This document shows, one piece after another, positions 24,790 through 33,535 of a DNA stretch of 34,640 nt. Location: contig RXJX01000048.1 in assembly GCA_003963245.1 (NCBI GenBank), positions 740 to 35,379 on the forward strand. The letters run 5' to 3'. The notes beneath the pieces were generated by a model that was not told where the DNA came from, made no database searches, and saw only the letters and a program-made list of their open reading frames with translations. The number at the start of each line of letters is the position of its first letter. Within the stretch, counting starts at the first letter, position 1. The DNA is from Neisseriaceae bacterium (GTDB taxonomy: Bacteria; Pseudomonadota; Gammaproteobacteria; Burkholderiales; UBA11063). The position numbers and the translations under genes are program-made.

Positions 24790-24941
24790 TTTTCGGCTAT
24801 AGTTTTTTATAAAAACATAACAATCGCATAATTTTACACTATTTACATTGCGCTTACGGCAAATAATGTCTTAATCAGGGTATCTTATGTTAAAATAACG
24901 ATATATATTGTACTAAGCAAATAGCGGCGGGAGAGCACAAA

Positions 24942-25409
24942 ATGATAGACAAAGATGGATACCGCCCCAACGTTGGGATAGTCCTCATCAACAAAGATGA
25001 TTTGGTTTTTTGGGGTCGACGAAAGGGAGAATATTCATGGCAATTCCCACAAGGTGGGCTTGCTGAAAATGAAACATTAGACGAATGCATGTATCGTGAA
25101 TTAAATGAAGAACTTGGCTTATTACCTGAGCATGTAAGGATTGTTGCCAAAACTGAAGATTGGCTCTACTATAACGTACCGGGTAATTGGGCAAAGCAAA
25201 ATTCAAACTATCGCGGACAAAAACAAATCTGGTATCTGCTCCAGTTTATAGGTTATGACCACCATATCAATGTGCGGAGTTTTGTGGAACAGGAATTTGA
25301 TGCATGGCGCTGGATTTCCTACTGGGAACCAATCGACATGGTTGTGAAATTTAAGCAGGATGTGTACCAAAAAGCGCTGAACTATTTAGCAAATTATATC
25401 GGAAAATAA
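24942..25409 (+). CDS. rppH: RNA pyrophosphohydrolase
   Basis: A 155-residue Nudix hydrolase that removes pyrophosphate from 5'-triphosphate RNA and so starts mRNA decay. The Nudix box is complete at residues 38-60 (GGLAENETLDECMYRELNEE, then LGL), and the N-terminus DGYRPNVGIVLINKDDLVFWGRR is typical of RppH rather than of other Nudix enzymes. GGGAG precedes the ATG. It is the first gene of a five-gene plus run and lies four bases before hemE. Confidence 0.95.
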   Translation: MIDKDGYRPNVGIVLINKDDLVFWGRRKGEYSWQFPQGGLAENETLDECMYRELNEELGLLPEHVRIVAKTEDWLYYNVPGNWAKQNSNYRGQKQIWYLLQFIGYDHHINVRSFVEQEFDAWRWISYWEPIDMVVKFKQDVYQKALNYLANYIGK

Positions 25410-25413
25410 ATCT

Positions 25414-26466
25414 ATGAATAGTGCGTTTTTAGCAACACTCAAGCAACAACAAAGCAGTTATACACCAATCTGGCTAATGAGACAAGCTGGACGTTATCTA
25501 CCTGAATATCGTAAAACACGAGAAAAAGCAGGAAGTTTTCTCGCTTTGTGCAAAAATCCGGATTTAGCAACTGAAGTTACCTTGCAACCGTTGCGCCGTT
25601 TTGCACTGGATGCCTCGATCATGTTCAGTGACATCTTAGTCGTTCCTGAGGCAATGGGGCTACAGCTTTATTTTAGCGAAGGTGAAGGTCCTAAGTTTAC
25701 TAATCCAATTCAATCTACGCTGGATATTGATGTGCTCAAAGTAATCAATCCAGAGATTGATCTGGCATATGTAATGCAAACTATCAGAAATCTAAAACAA
25801 GAACTGCCAAAGGACACTCCCTTAATTGGCTTTAGTGGTTCACCGTGGACGCTGGCTTGTTATATGATTGAAGGAGGCAGCAGCAAAAACTACGAGAAAA
25901 TCAAAGCGTGGGTTTACGCGCATCCAGAACAACTGCACGTTCTGCTAGATAAAGTAAGTATAGCGGTGGCAGATTATCTGATTGCCCAAATTCATGCTGG
26001 GGTTGATACGATTATGCTATTTGATAGCTGGGGTGGCGTGCTTAGCGAATCTGCATTTGGTGAATTTTCACATAAGTATTTGGCTAAAGTATTAACACGA
26101 ATTAAGCTAGCATTACCACAACATCATATTCCAAGTATTGTATTTACTAAAGGTGGCGGTGTATGGTTACAAAAATTAGATCAACTAGAATGTAATGGTT
26201 TGGGTATTGACTGGACGATTAATATTGCCAAAGCAAGAAAAGAGACCAATAAGGCACTTCAGGGAAATCTTGACCCAGTGATTCTATCGGTTGCTGATCG
26301 CCCAGCTATCAAACAACAAGTGACTCAAATTCTAAACGAATATCGTGAGTCCAATAATAGCGCTGATGGGCATATATTTAACCTTGGACATGGAATACTT
26401 CCCACCGCAAAACCAGACAATGTAGCATATTTGATCGACATTGTTCATGAGCTAAGTAAGAGGTAA
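25414..26466 (+). CDS. hemE: Uroporphyrinogen III decarboxylase
   Basis: A 350-residue enzyme that decarboxylates the four acetate arms of uroporphyrinogen III in heme synthesis. It has the N-terminal signature PIWLMRQAGRYLPEYR (Arg23 and Arg27 bind substrate), the catalytic Asp in IMFSDILVVPEAMG, GFSGSPWTLACYMIEGGSSK and the C-terminal FNLGHGILP. Length is normal. It lies two bases before the next gene. No other heme gene is in the window. Confidence 0.96.
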   Translation: MNSAFLATLKQQQSSYTPIWLMRQAGRYLPEYRKTREKAGSFLALCKNPDLATEVTLQPLRRFALDASIMFSDILVVPEAMGLQLYFSEGEGPKFTNPIQSTLDIDVLKVINPEIDLAYVMQTIRNLKQELPKDTPLIGFSGSPWTLACYMIEGGSSKNYEKIKAWVYAHPEQLHVLLDKVSIAVADYLIAQIHAGVDTIMLFDSWGGVLSESAFGEFSHKYLAKVLTRIKLALPQHHIPSIVFTKGGGVWLQKLDQLECNGLGIDWTINIAKARKETNKALQGNLDPVILSVADRPAIKQQVTQILNEYRESNNSADGHIFNLGHGILPTAKPDNVAYLIDIVHELSKR

Positions 26467-26468
26467 TT

Positions 26469-27260
26469 ATGCATCAATGCTATAAATTAATTCTTGGTAC
26501 TGGATTATTACTGGTCTCATCGCTGGTTACAGCCGTCCCAAGCATAGGTATCCCCAATATAAGCAATAATAACAATAGTAGCTTACCCAGTTTTATGCAA
26601 AAAGATAGCAGTAATGATGCCGATAATGGTACCAACACGTTAGTTCAACAGCAGATCAATAACTTCTCTGCACAAATTCGCGGTAGCATTATCCAAAGTA
26701 AACAATTTAGAGTTGTTGATGTTGATAATGGTATCACTCAAAAATATATTAATTTCAATGAGTCATCACCAGAAAATACTTTTGAGCTAAATGAATCTCA
26801 AGAAATTAAAATGACGGCTACTGAATCAAGTAATACTAAGTCAGCTGAGTCAAACACAGTTCTGGCAAAAGCAGTAGCTAGTCAGACACCAGACTATTTG
26901 TTAATCGGAAATTTGGCTGCAATTAATGCTGGAGAAGAAGTTAATCAAATTATTGGCACCAACAAATACTCTAATATCTATAGTATTGATATTGCTGTAG
27001 ATTATAAATTAATTCGCACACAAGATCATACAATTGTAGCATCATTTACCGCAGCTGGACATTCAGGCGATGTCAAATTTGTTAGTACACAAACTCAAAA
27101 AATCGTGCATAATATTCCAGCATTAGTAAAACAGCTTGGCGATAATTTGGCAACAGATGTAACTAGTTTATTGAGTGAGCAAATTGGCAATGGTAAACTT
27201 TATCTGAATAATCAAGAGTCTGCTCCAAAAGTAACTGACTTTAAAAGTTATTCAGATTAA
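26469..27260 (+). CDS. Exported LpoB/CsgG-like protein, tentative
   Basis: A 263-residue protein with a Sec signal peptide (residues about 1-22, ending VTA) and no lipobox Cys. A Ser/Asn-rich stretch follows (NISNNNNSSLPSF). The remainder has the pattern of the CsgG/LpoB fold: VQQQINNFSAQIRGSIIQSK then FRVVD, and TPDYLLIGNLAAI followed by SIDIAVDYKLIRTQDHTIVA. LpoB activates the peptidoglycan synthase PBP1b and CsgG forms curli secretion pores, but both are lipoproteins. So this may be a soluble periplasmic relative. Family assignment rests on pattern only. Its TAA overlaps the ATG of ung. Confidence 0.6.
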   Translation: MHQCYKLILGTGLLLVSSLVTAVPSIGIPNISNNNNSSLPSFMQKDSSNDADNGTNTLVQQQINNFSAQIRGSIIQSKQFRVVDVDNGITQKYINFNESSPENTFELNESQEIKMTATESSNTKSAESNTVLAKAVASQTPDYLLIGNLAAINAGEEVNQIIGTNKYSNIYSIDIAVDYKLIRTQDHTIVASFTAAGHSGDVKFVSTQTQKIVHNIPALVKQLGDNLATDVTSLLSEQIGNGKLYLNNQESAPKVTDFKSYSD

Positions 27261-27952
27261 TGAAACTCCATTTTCTAGCTGAGAGCTGGAAAACTATAGC
27301 TCCACAATGGCAAGATTTTTTGAAACAATCTTTAGAACATGAGTTATGTTTAATTGATGATAAATTAACTAAACTTGCCCAAGAGCATACTATCTATCCG
27401 CCTGCAAAAGAAACACTGCGGGCGCTGCTAAATCCACCATCAGCGATTAACGTGGTTATCCTCGGACAGGATCCCTATCATGGAGAGGATGAGGCAAATG
27501 GTCTGGCTTTCGCGGTTAATCCCGAAATAAAAACACCACCATCGTTAAGAAATATCTTTAAAGAGCTAATTAACGAATATAACCCACCACTATTTGCGCC
27601 GACTGCTACACTACTTAACTCGTGGGAACGTCAAGGAGTACTGTTACTTAATGCAGGTTTAAGTGTGATTAAAGATCAGGCAAATTCGCTAGCCAAAATT
27701 GGCTGGCATACTGTAACTGATCAAATTATTCAGCATATTAGCAATAGCAATCAACACTGTGTTTTTTTGCTCTGGGGGAATTTTGCTCGCGGTAAAAAAG
27801 AGCTGATAGATAGCACTAAACACCTGATTTTGGAAGCAGCTCATCCATCACCTCTATCAGCAAGCCGAGGCTTTTTTGGTTGCAACCATTTTAAACTTGC
27901 CAATCAATATTTAGCCAGTCATCAAATTAAAGAAATTAATTGGCTAGAATAA
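27260..27952 (+). CDS. ung: Uracil-DNA glycosylase, family 1
   Basis: A 230-residue enzyme that excises uracil from DNA. The water-activating motif GQDPYHG is at residues 69-75 (Asp71 catalytic) and the Leu-loop motif is HPSPLSASRGFFGCNHF near residue 196, with LLLNAGLSV between. Length is typical. The ATG overlaps the stop of the preceding gene (TAATG), so translation is coupled to it. Confidence 0.96.
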   Translation: MKLHFLAESWKTIAPQWQDFLKQSLEHELCLIDDKLTKLAQEHTIYPPAKETLRALLNPPSAINVVILGQDPYHGEDEANGLAFAVNPEIKTPPSLRNIFKELINEYNPPLFAPTATLLNSWERQGVLLLNAGLSVIKDQANSLAKIGWHTVTDQIIQHISNSNQHCVFLLWGNFARGKKELIDSTKHLILEAAHPSPLSASRGFFGCNHFKLANQYLASHQIKEINWLE

Positions 27953-27977
27953 ATCAATGCTCAAAAAGGAATAGGAA

Positions 27978-28577
27978 ATGTATCTTCCACCTTCTTTTAC
28001 GGAATCTGACTCTGACAAACTATGTCAATTCATAGCAGATTATCCATTTGCAACTGTAATCATTAATAATCAAAATGAATTAGAAATTGCCCATTTACCA
28101 CTAAGCTTAAACGTAACTAAAGACAAACTATTTGGACATATAGCCAAACCAAACCCACTGGCTAAATTACTTCAAGCAAACCAAAAAATAAAGGTAATTT
28201 TTCATGGTCCACATGGCTATATTTCACCAACTTTCTACCCAGAGCCAATAGATCAAGTAGCAACATGGAATTATGCAGTAGTACACGTAGATGGTGTTAT
28301 TGAACAACTTGACCCAGATTTGCTTAGCTCAAAATTAGATGAGCTTCAATTGCAACAAGATGCAAAATATAAAATTGACTGGAATAACCCACATATCAGT
28401 AGAAAATTAGGTGGAATTATTGGATTTGAGATTACGATCAAGACCATTATTGGAAAATTTAAGCTCAGTCAAAATCGGTCTCAAGATGAGCAAGAAAGTA
28501 TAATTCAGCATCTGAAACAAAGTGACGATGCTAACTCACCCGAGCTAGCATCTTATATGCAAAAAATTTTAAAATAA
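27978..28577 (+). CDS. PaiB-family FMN-binding protein
   Basis: A 199-residue protein of the PaiB family (annotated FMN-binding negative transcriptional regulator). The N-terminus MYLPPSFTESDSDKLCQFI and the segments AHLPLSL, GHIAKPNPLAKLL, and YISPTFYPEPIDQVATWNYA are signatures of this split-barrel flavin-binding fold. In Bacillus PaiB affects sporulation and protease genes; a direct DNA-binding role is doubtful and many members may be flavin enzymes. AAAAAGGA lies before the ATG. It is the last gene of the plus run; its stop is one base from the convergent rlmD stop. Confidence 0.85.
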   Translation: MYLPPSFTESDSDKLCQFIADYPFATVIINNQNELEIAHLPLSLNVTKDKLFGHIAKPNPLAKLLQANQKIKVIFHGPHGYISPTFYPEPIDQVATWNYAVVHVDGVIEQLDPDLLSSKLDELQLQQDAKYKIDWNNPHISRKLGGIIGFEITIKTIIGKFKLSQNRSQDEQESIIQHLKQSDDANSPELASYMQKILK

Positions 28578-28578
28578 T

Positions 28579-29901
28579 CTACCGAACAAACAACGCGATA
28601 GATTCAACGTGTGAGGTATGCGGAAACATATTCATAACCCCAGCCTTAAGCAAACGATAACCATGAGTATCAACTAATACCCCAGCATCACGAGCTAATG
28701 TCGCAGGATTACATGAAACATAAACAATTAATTGTGGCGCAGTCTTCGACGTAATTGACTTGACTAATTCAAAAGCACCATCACGCGGTGGATCAATTAA
28801 CCATTTATCAAATGTACCTAATTTTGCCAACCATTCGCTATCAATTTTAAATAGATTGGCTACCTGATAACTAACTTTATCTCCTAAGCCGTTATATTCA
28901 GCATTCTGTTTGGCGCGTTTTACTAATGGATCAGCCCCCTCAATTCCCACCACCTGCTTAGCAGACCGAGCAATTGGCAGCGTAAAATTTCCAATACCGC
29001 AAAAGAAATCGGCAATAACTTCGTCTGCTTGGGGATTAAGTAAACTCATTGCCAAATTTACCATCGCTTGATTAATATATGGGTTTACCTGCGTAAATTC
29101 GGAAGGATAATAAGGCATGTCAATTTGAAAATCAGCTAATTCATAATTTAACTTAGGTGCTTCAGCTGGATAGAATGGATAACAAGTATCTGGTCCTTTA
29201 GGCTGCAACCAAAATTGTAAAGGTGTATTCTCATTACTATTTTCATCTATGAATTGGCGGACTAAAGATTCATCTTGACTGGTTAGACTTTCCATATTGC
29301 GCATAACCAGCACTGTCACATGATTACCAACTGCAACCTCAATCTGCGGTACTGCAGCTTTAATAGATAAATTACTCACCAATTCTTTCATTGCTGGAAT
29401 CAATGCAGATACATGTGCGGGTAAAATTTTACACTCATTCATATCAACAACATATGGCGCACCCTTTTCACGGAAGCCAACTAAAGCGCCTCCTTTCTTC
29501 GCGACATAACGCGCAGAAAGTCTCGAACGATGACGATAACCCCAAGGAGTGCCAGCCAAAGGTGGCAATATTTCTTCAGCACAAACATTACCAATATGCT
29601 TTAAACTATCAACTAAAACCTGCTGTTTAATTTCAATCTGCGCATCAAAACTGACGTGCTGCATTGAGCAACCGCCACAAATCCCATAGCTCGGACATTC
29701 AGGAGTAACACGTTTAGTACTTGGGCTTATAATCTCAACTAATTTCGCTTTATCAAAATTTGATTTACGCTTAACAATTTCAATAAGCACCTCCTCACCA
29801 CTTAATGCGCCGTCAACAAAAACGGTCTTACCATCAATACGTGCAATTCCTTTTCCTTCATAATCAACCGATTCAATTACCACTTTAAACTGTTCTGCCA
29901 T
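28579..29901 (-). CDS. rlmD: 23S rRNA m5U1939 methyltransferase
   Basis: A 440-residue enzyme of the RumA/TrmA type. An N-terminal TRAM domain (about 1-60) is followed by an iron-sulphur site: Cys69, Cys75 and Cys78 (CPSYGICGGC) with Cys157. The Rossmann methyltransferase domain has IADFFCGIGNFTLPIA and the catalytic Cys in YVSCNPATLARD near residue 395, then the C-terminal HTSHVESIALF. It methylates U1939 of 23S rRNA. AAGAAAG precedes the ATG. No terminator is visible between it and the paiB-like gene. Confidence 0.95.
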   Translation of the reverse strand: MAEQFKVVIESVDYEGKGIARIDGKTVFVDGALSGEEVLIEIVKRKSNFDKAKLVEIISPSTKRVTPECPSYGICGGCSMQHVSFDAQIEIKQQVLVDSLKHIGNVCAEEILPPLAGTPWGYRHRSRLSARYVAKKGGALVGFREKGAPYVVDMNECKILPAHVSALIPAMKELVSNLSIKAAVPQIEVAVGNHVTVLVMRNMESLTSQDESLVRQFIDENSNENTPLQFWLQPKGPDTCYPFYPAEAPKLNYELADFQIDMPYYPSEFTQVNPYINQAMVNLAMSLLNPQADEVIADFFCGIGNFTLPIARSAKQVVGIEGADPLVKRAKQNAEYNGLGDKVSYQVANLFKIDSEWLAKLGTFDKWLIDPPRDGAFELVKSITSKTAPQLIVYVSCNPATLARDAGVLVDTHGYRLLKAGVMNMFPHTSHVESIALFVR

Positions 29902-29996
29902 ACTGACTTTCTTTTTATAGATAAATTTTAAAGCGCAATTTTAGCATTTTTGATTAGAGTTAATCCGGAAATGAATATCGCTATAAAATTCTCTCT

Positions 29997-30041
29997 AAAT
30001 AGTTAAAGGGCAAATCATATTGATTTGCCCTTTAACTATTT
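29997..30041. terminator. 21-bp perfect hairpin at the end of the GST gene
   Basis: Arms 29997-30017 and 30021-30041 are exact reverse complements with a three-base loop (core AAAGGGCAAATCA). The hairpin overlaps the first bases of the TAA of the minus-strand GST gene. The stem ends in AAAT/ATTT, so only a short T-run follows on either strand. A terminator is most likely, with mRNA stabilisation as an alternative. Confidence 0.8.
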
Positions 30042-30651
30042 ATCCTTGCGCTGTATTATCAATTTCTTCGGCTCGTAGTTTTGCCGGACGACTTAGCACC
30101 CGCTCAAGATAAGCTGTAAACTCAGGACGCTCTTCAAAGATGCCAAATCTGATTCCAAAACTTAGGTGTGAACCAATATAAACATCAGCAGCAGTAAAAC
30201 GTTCGCCACAAATATATCGGCTTGCACTAACGGCTTGGGCTACAGCGTCAAGTGTTGTTTGAGGATTCCCACAACCCAAAGATTTTTCGCTCTCTGCAGT
30301 TACTTCAATTTTTAACATTTTTAAACTCAATGCCAACTCCAATGGACCAGCAGCAAAAAATAACCAGCGATAATAAGCAGCACGTTCTTCATCAGTTTTG
30401 GGCGCTAATCCAGCCTCGGGAAAAGTCTCTGCTAAATATGCACAAATAGCAGGAGTTTCAGTAACAACCGCAGAACCATGCTTAATTGCCGGAACCTTGC
30501 CCATCGGATTAATTGCCAAGAACTCCGCACCTTTCATTGTCGTAGCATAATCCAAAATCTTGGTCTCATAAGGAACTCCAATTTCTTCAAGCATCCAGCG
30601 TATAATTCGTCCACGTGACATAGGATTGGTATAAAAAGTTAATTGTGACAT
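30040..30651 (-). CDS. Glutathione S-transferase
   Basis: A 203-residue cytosolic GST. The N-terminal thioredoxin-like domain (1-78) has YTNPMSRGRIIRWMLEE with a Ser at the usual activating position, the cis-Pro site GKVPAIKHG and the glutathione-binding TETPAICAYLAE. The C-terminal helical domain has the hydrophobic staple FTAADVYIGSHL and a family-like SRPAK end. It conjugates glutathione to electrophiles or reduces peroxides; substrate unknown. AGAGG precedes the ATG by about seven bases. With the FosA-like enzyme it indicates a glutathione-making organism. Confidence 0.92.
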   Translation of the reverse strand: MSQLTFYTNPMSRGRIIRWMLEEIGVPYETKILDYATTMKGAEFLAINPMGKVPAIKHGSAVVTETPAICAYLAETFPEAGLAPKTDEERAAYYRWLFFAAGPLELALSLKMLKIEVTAESEKSLGCGNPQTTLDAVAQAVSASRYICGERFTAADVYIGSHLSFGIRFGIFEERPEFTAYLERVLSRPAKLRAEEIDNTAQG

Positions 30652-30670
30652 AAAAAAACCTCTCTTAAAA

Positions 30671-31303
30671 TTATAGATTAATCATTGGTCCAGCAGGACA
30701 GTTAGCAACAAAAGCAGGAACCGATTCATTAGCAAATGGAAGATTGTCCCAGCTTGGATCACCTGGTTTGGATAGAACCATATAAGCCCAGTGGCTTACT
30801 GAGCCACCGCCAGTAGCAGGAGCAGTCATAGTATTGACCATAGTCCACTGACCATTTACCTGCACCATATTTCCCATCGGCTGATTGATAATACTACCAT
30901 CGGATACATTATACATTGTCAGATGAACAATACCTTGTGGCGTAACCTCACCTAACACATATTGACAACCAGGGACACTCTCGGCAGATGAAAGTTTAGC
31001 GGTAACTACGCCTGTAAAATAACCATTAAAATAATCGGTGAAGTGAAAAACTGTTTGATCTCGTACAAGATTAAATTGGCTGGGATTAGTCGCACTTTGC
31101 GCAACTGCAGAAATATTCTGTTCTGGTACAACCCAGTAAGTATCTTTAAACCATGACCAATCATTATAGACTGGAGAGACAGATTCCTGTGTAGATTGTG
31201 CTGCAGCATGGCATCCAACTTCAGCGAGCAAAGAAACAGCTAGAAGCAACACTAAAGAAATTTGTGAAAATAATTTTTTATCTTTCCTCCCAATCTTACG
31301 CAT
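30671..31303 (-). CDS. Exported or lipid-anchored protein, unknown function
   Basis: About 210 residues from the ATG at 31303, which has GGGGGG just upstream; an in-frame ATG at 31351 would only add a hydrophobic stretch without a typical signal start. MRKIGRKDKKLFSQISLVLL begins a signal peptide; the first Cys follows AEVG, a poor lipobox, so a lipoprotein is possible but not sure. The mature part is polar, rich in Gly, Val, Asn and aromatic residues (NDWSWFKDTYWVVPEQN), with two more Cys that could pair. No family is recognised. It is 19 bases upstream of the GST gene on the same strand. Confidence 0.72.
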   Translation of the reverse strand: MRKIGRKDKKLFSQISLVLLLAVSLLAEVGCHAAAQSTQESVSPVYNDWSWFKDTYWVVPEQNISAVAQSATNPSQFNLVRDQTVFHFTDYFNGYFTGVVTAKLSSAESVPGCQYVLGEVTPQGIVHLTMYNVSDGSIINQPMGNMVQVNGQWTMVNTMTAPATGGGSVSHWAYMVLSKPGDPSWDNLPFANESVPAFVANCPAGPMINL

Positions 31304-31490
31304 GAGCCCCCCAAACAAATAAAGCATTATCAGATAACTTAACTTTATCACATGACAATAAAAACAATCAAATCAATTTTAAGTTATCTGCAATATTTTC
31401 AGCTAGTTTTCATGAAAAAGCACTAGGTTGTTTAAGATATATGTTACAATTCAACCAGAACGTTTTTTTCGACAAAAAGGATACGAACCA

Positions 31491-32237
31491 ATGAAAATTT
31501 CTGAAATCAAACAAAGCGCATTTGCAATGCCATTAACTTCGCCAAGTGCATTACAAATTGATTATAAATTTAAAAATCGAGAATATTTGATTATATCCTA
31601 TGAAACCGATTATGATGCGTTACAGGCTGTAGTTCCTGAGCCATTAAAAGTTATTAGCAATGTAGTTAAATTTGAATTCATGAAGATGCCGGATGCATAC
31701 GGTTTTGGTAGTTTTACTGAAGCAGGACAAGTAATTGAAGTTGAATTTGAAGGTAAAGTGGGTACTTACTCGCACATGATGTATCTAGATAACCTAGCGC
31801 CGATTGCTGCTGGTCGTGAAATATGGGGATTTCCTAAAAAATACGCCAATCCTAAATTAGAAATTGATGTTGATACCATAGTTGGAACATTAAAATATAA
31901 TAGCGTTCCCGTGGCTACTGGTACAATGGGTTTCAAATATTATTCTCTGGATAAAAAACAGACTAAGGAAAACCTTGAAAAAACTCCTAATTATTTATTG
32001 AAGATTATTCCCCATGCTAATGGCAGAGATAAAAGTGTTTGCCAATTAGTTGAGTATTTCCTTAAAGATGTTACCGTTCACGGTGCATGGACAGGACCTG
32101 CAGCGCTGCAATTATTTGAACATGCACTAGCACCAGTTGCTAAATTACCGGTGCGTAAAGTTTTGGGTGGAACACATTTAGTCGCTGATCTAACATTAGG
32201 GTTTGGTGATATTGTTTATGATTATTTGAAAGATTAA
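31491..32237 (+). CDS. adc: Acetoacetate decarboxylase
   Basis: A 248-residue protein that matches acetoacetate decarboxylase in length and in the catalytic region: GREIWGFPKKYANP contains the Schiff-base Lys and its neighbouring pKa-lowering Lys. It turns acetoacetate into acetone and CO2. The ATG at 31491 follows AAAAAGGA; a longer frame from 31428 adds a non-conserved stretch. Its TAA overlaps the ATG of the patatin gene. In other bacteria I recall adc beside a patatin gene and 3-hydroxybutyrate dehydrogenase, in storage-polymer or lipid breakdown; the dehydrogenase is absent here. Confidence 0.9.
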   Translation: MKISEIKQSAFAMPLTSPSALQIDYKFKNREYLIISYETDYDALQAVVPEPLKVISNVVKFEFMKMPDAYGFGSFTEAGQVIEVEFEGKVGTYSHMMYLDNLAPIAAGREIWGFPKKYANPKLEIDVDTIVGTLKYNSVPVATGTMGFKYYSLDKKQTKENLEKTPNYLLKIIPHANGRDKSVCQLVEYFLKDVTVHGAWTGPAALQLFEHALAPVAKLPVRKVLGGTHLVADLTLGFGDIVYDYLKD

Positions 32238-33442
32238 TGACTATGACATCTATAAAAGAAGTATTAGATCGTGAGATAAAAATTCACGCAAACCACTTGG
32301 GTGGTTCTAAAAAAAATCGTAAAATTGTTTACGTTTTTCAGGGCGGCGGAGCTCTTGGTTCATTTCAGGTTGGTGGTGTAGAAGCATTGTATGAACATGA
32401 CTATCGTGCAGATATGGTTGTTGGAATTTCAATTGGCGGAATGAATGCGGCAATTGTTGCTGGTAACCCTCCAGAGAAACGTTTGGAAAAATTAAAACAA
32501 TTCTGGGATAAAATCACAGTTAGTATACCGCTACCAAACCTTCCTTTTCTTGGAATGGCTAAAGTCCATAATTATTTTGGAGCCCAACATGCATTGTGCC
32601 TAGGACAACCAGGTTTTTATAAACCTAAGCTGCTAAACCCTTGGCTACTTAATAACGCAACACCCGATCAATTATGTTTTTATGATACTTCACCCCTTAG
32701 AGAAACACTAGAAGAAGTTATTGATTTTGAATATCTCAATCAGGGACATGTCCGCCTTTGCTTGGGTGCAACTGACCTAGCTTCGGGTGATTTTGTCTTT
32801 TTTGATAGTAGTAAAGAAAAGATTGCTGTTGAACATATCATGGCTTCAGGGGCGTTGCCTCCCGGATTCCCCGCAATTGAAATTGACGGGCGCTATTATG
32901 TTGATGGTGGAGTTTACGCTAATACCCCGTTATCTAAGGTATTAGAAGAATTTGCTGATACTGAGCATGATATTTGTGATGTGTTATGTTTCATGTTTGA
33001 TTTATTCTCTGCAACGGGTCCATTGCCACATACCATGGACGGTATGTTGGAACGAATTAAGGATATTCAATATTCTTCACACTCTAAACGCTCAAGTACA
33101 ATTTATTCTACCTCACAAAACTTATCTCATGCAATAAAATTTCTTAGCTCTAAATTACCTGCTGAAGCTAAGCATGATCCAGATGTAAAAGCAATTTTAA
33201 AACTAGGTAATGCTCATCGTTTAGATTTGGTACATGTAATTTATCATTCAAAAAAAGGTACTGAGCTCAATAGTAAAGATTATAATTTCAGTGCTGAGGC
33301 AGCTTATCTGCACTACCGGCAAGGTTATGAAATCACACACAAATTAATTGAGTCGCAGCAACAAGAGTGGAGCAAAAAACATAGTGAGGGTATTAGTATT
33401 TATACGATTAATGAAGATAAACCAGCTACAGTAAATAGTTAG
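32237..33442 (+). CDS. Patatin-like phospholipase
   Basis: A 401-residue hydrolase. The oxyanion-hole motif is FQGGGALGSFQVGG, the nucleophile Ser lies in GISIGGMNAAI (G-x-S-x-G) and the catalytic Asp in VDGGVYANTP. The C-terminal 150 residues (from about 250, with MLERIKDIQYSSHSKRS) fit the DUF3734-type extension. It should release fatty acids from phospholipids or other esters in the cytoplasm; no signal peptide is seen. It is translated from an ATG that overlaps the adc stop; a second ATG lies two codons in. A bidirectional terminator follows 47 bases after the stop. Confidence 0.92.
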   Translation: MTMTSIKEVLDREIKIHANHLGGSKKNRKIVYVFQGGGALGSFQVGGVEALYEHDYRADMVVGISIGGMNAAIVAGNPPEKRLEKLKQFWDKITVSIPLPNLPFLGMAKVHNYFGAQHALCLGQPGFYKPKLLNPWLLNNATPDQLCFYDTSPLRETLEEVIDFEYLNQGHVRLCLGATDLASGDFVFFDSSKEKIAVEHIMASGALPPGFPAIEIDGRYYVDGGVYANTPLSKVLEEFADTEHDICDVLCFMFDLFSATGPLPHTMDGMLERIKDIQYSSHSKRSSTIYSTSQNLSHAIKFLSSKLPAEAKHDPDVKAILKLGNAHRLDLVHVIYHSKKGTELNSKDYNFSAEAAYLHYRQGYEITHKLIESQQQEWSKKHSEGISIYTINEDKPATVNS

Positions 33443-33489
33443 CTTATTTCTTCTAATCCAAAATTAAATAACCCCCATTCTCGGATAGT

Positions 33490-33522
33490 AAAAAGAGAGC
33501 GAATTGAAACTGCTCTCTTTTT
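33490..33522. terminator. Bidirectional terminator, patatin/GH18
   Basis: AAAAAGAGAGC (33490-33500) and GCTCTCTTTTT (33512-33522) are exact reverse complements around 11 bases. T-runs follow on both strands, so it ends the adc-patatin unit from the left and the chitinase-like gene from the right. Confidence 0.9.
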
Positions 33523-33535
33523 ATTTAACAACGGA

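Noticed and set aside
24789..24860. Promoter for rppH in the glyS/rppH gap
   Set aside because: Several weak -35/-10 combinations exist (for example TTTACA then TAATGT) but none is convincing.
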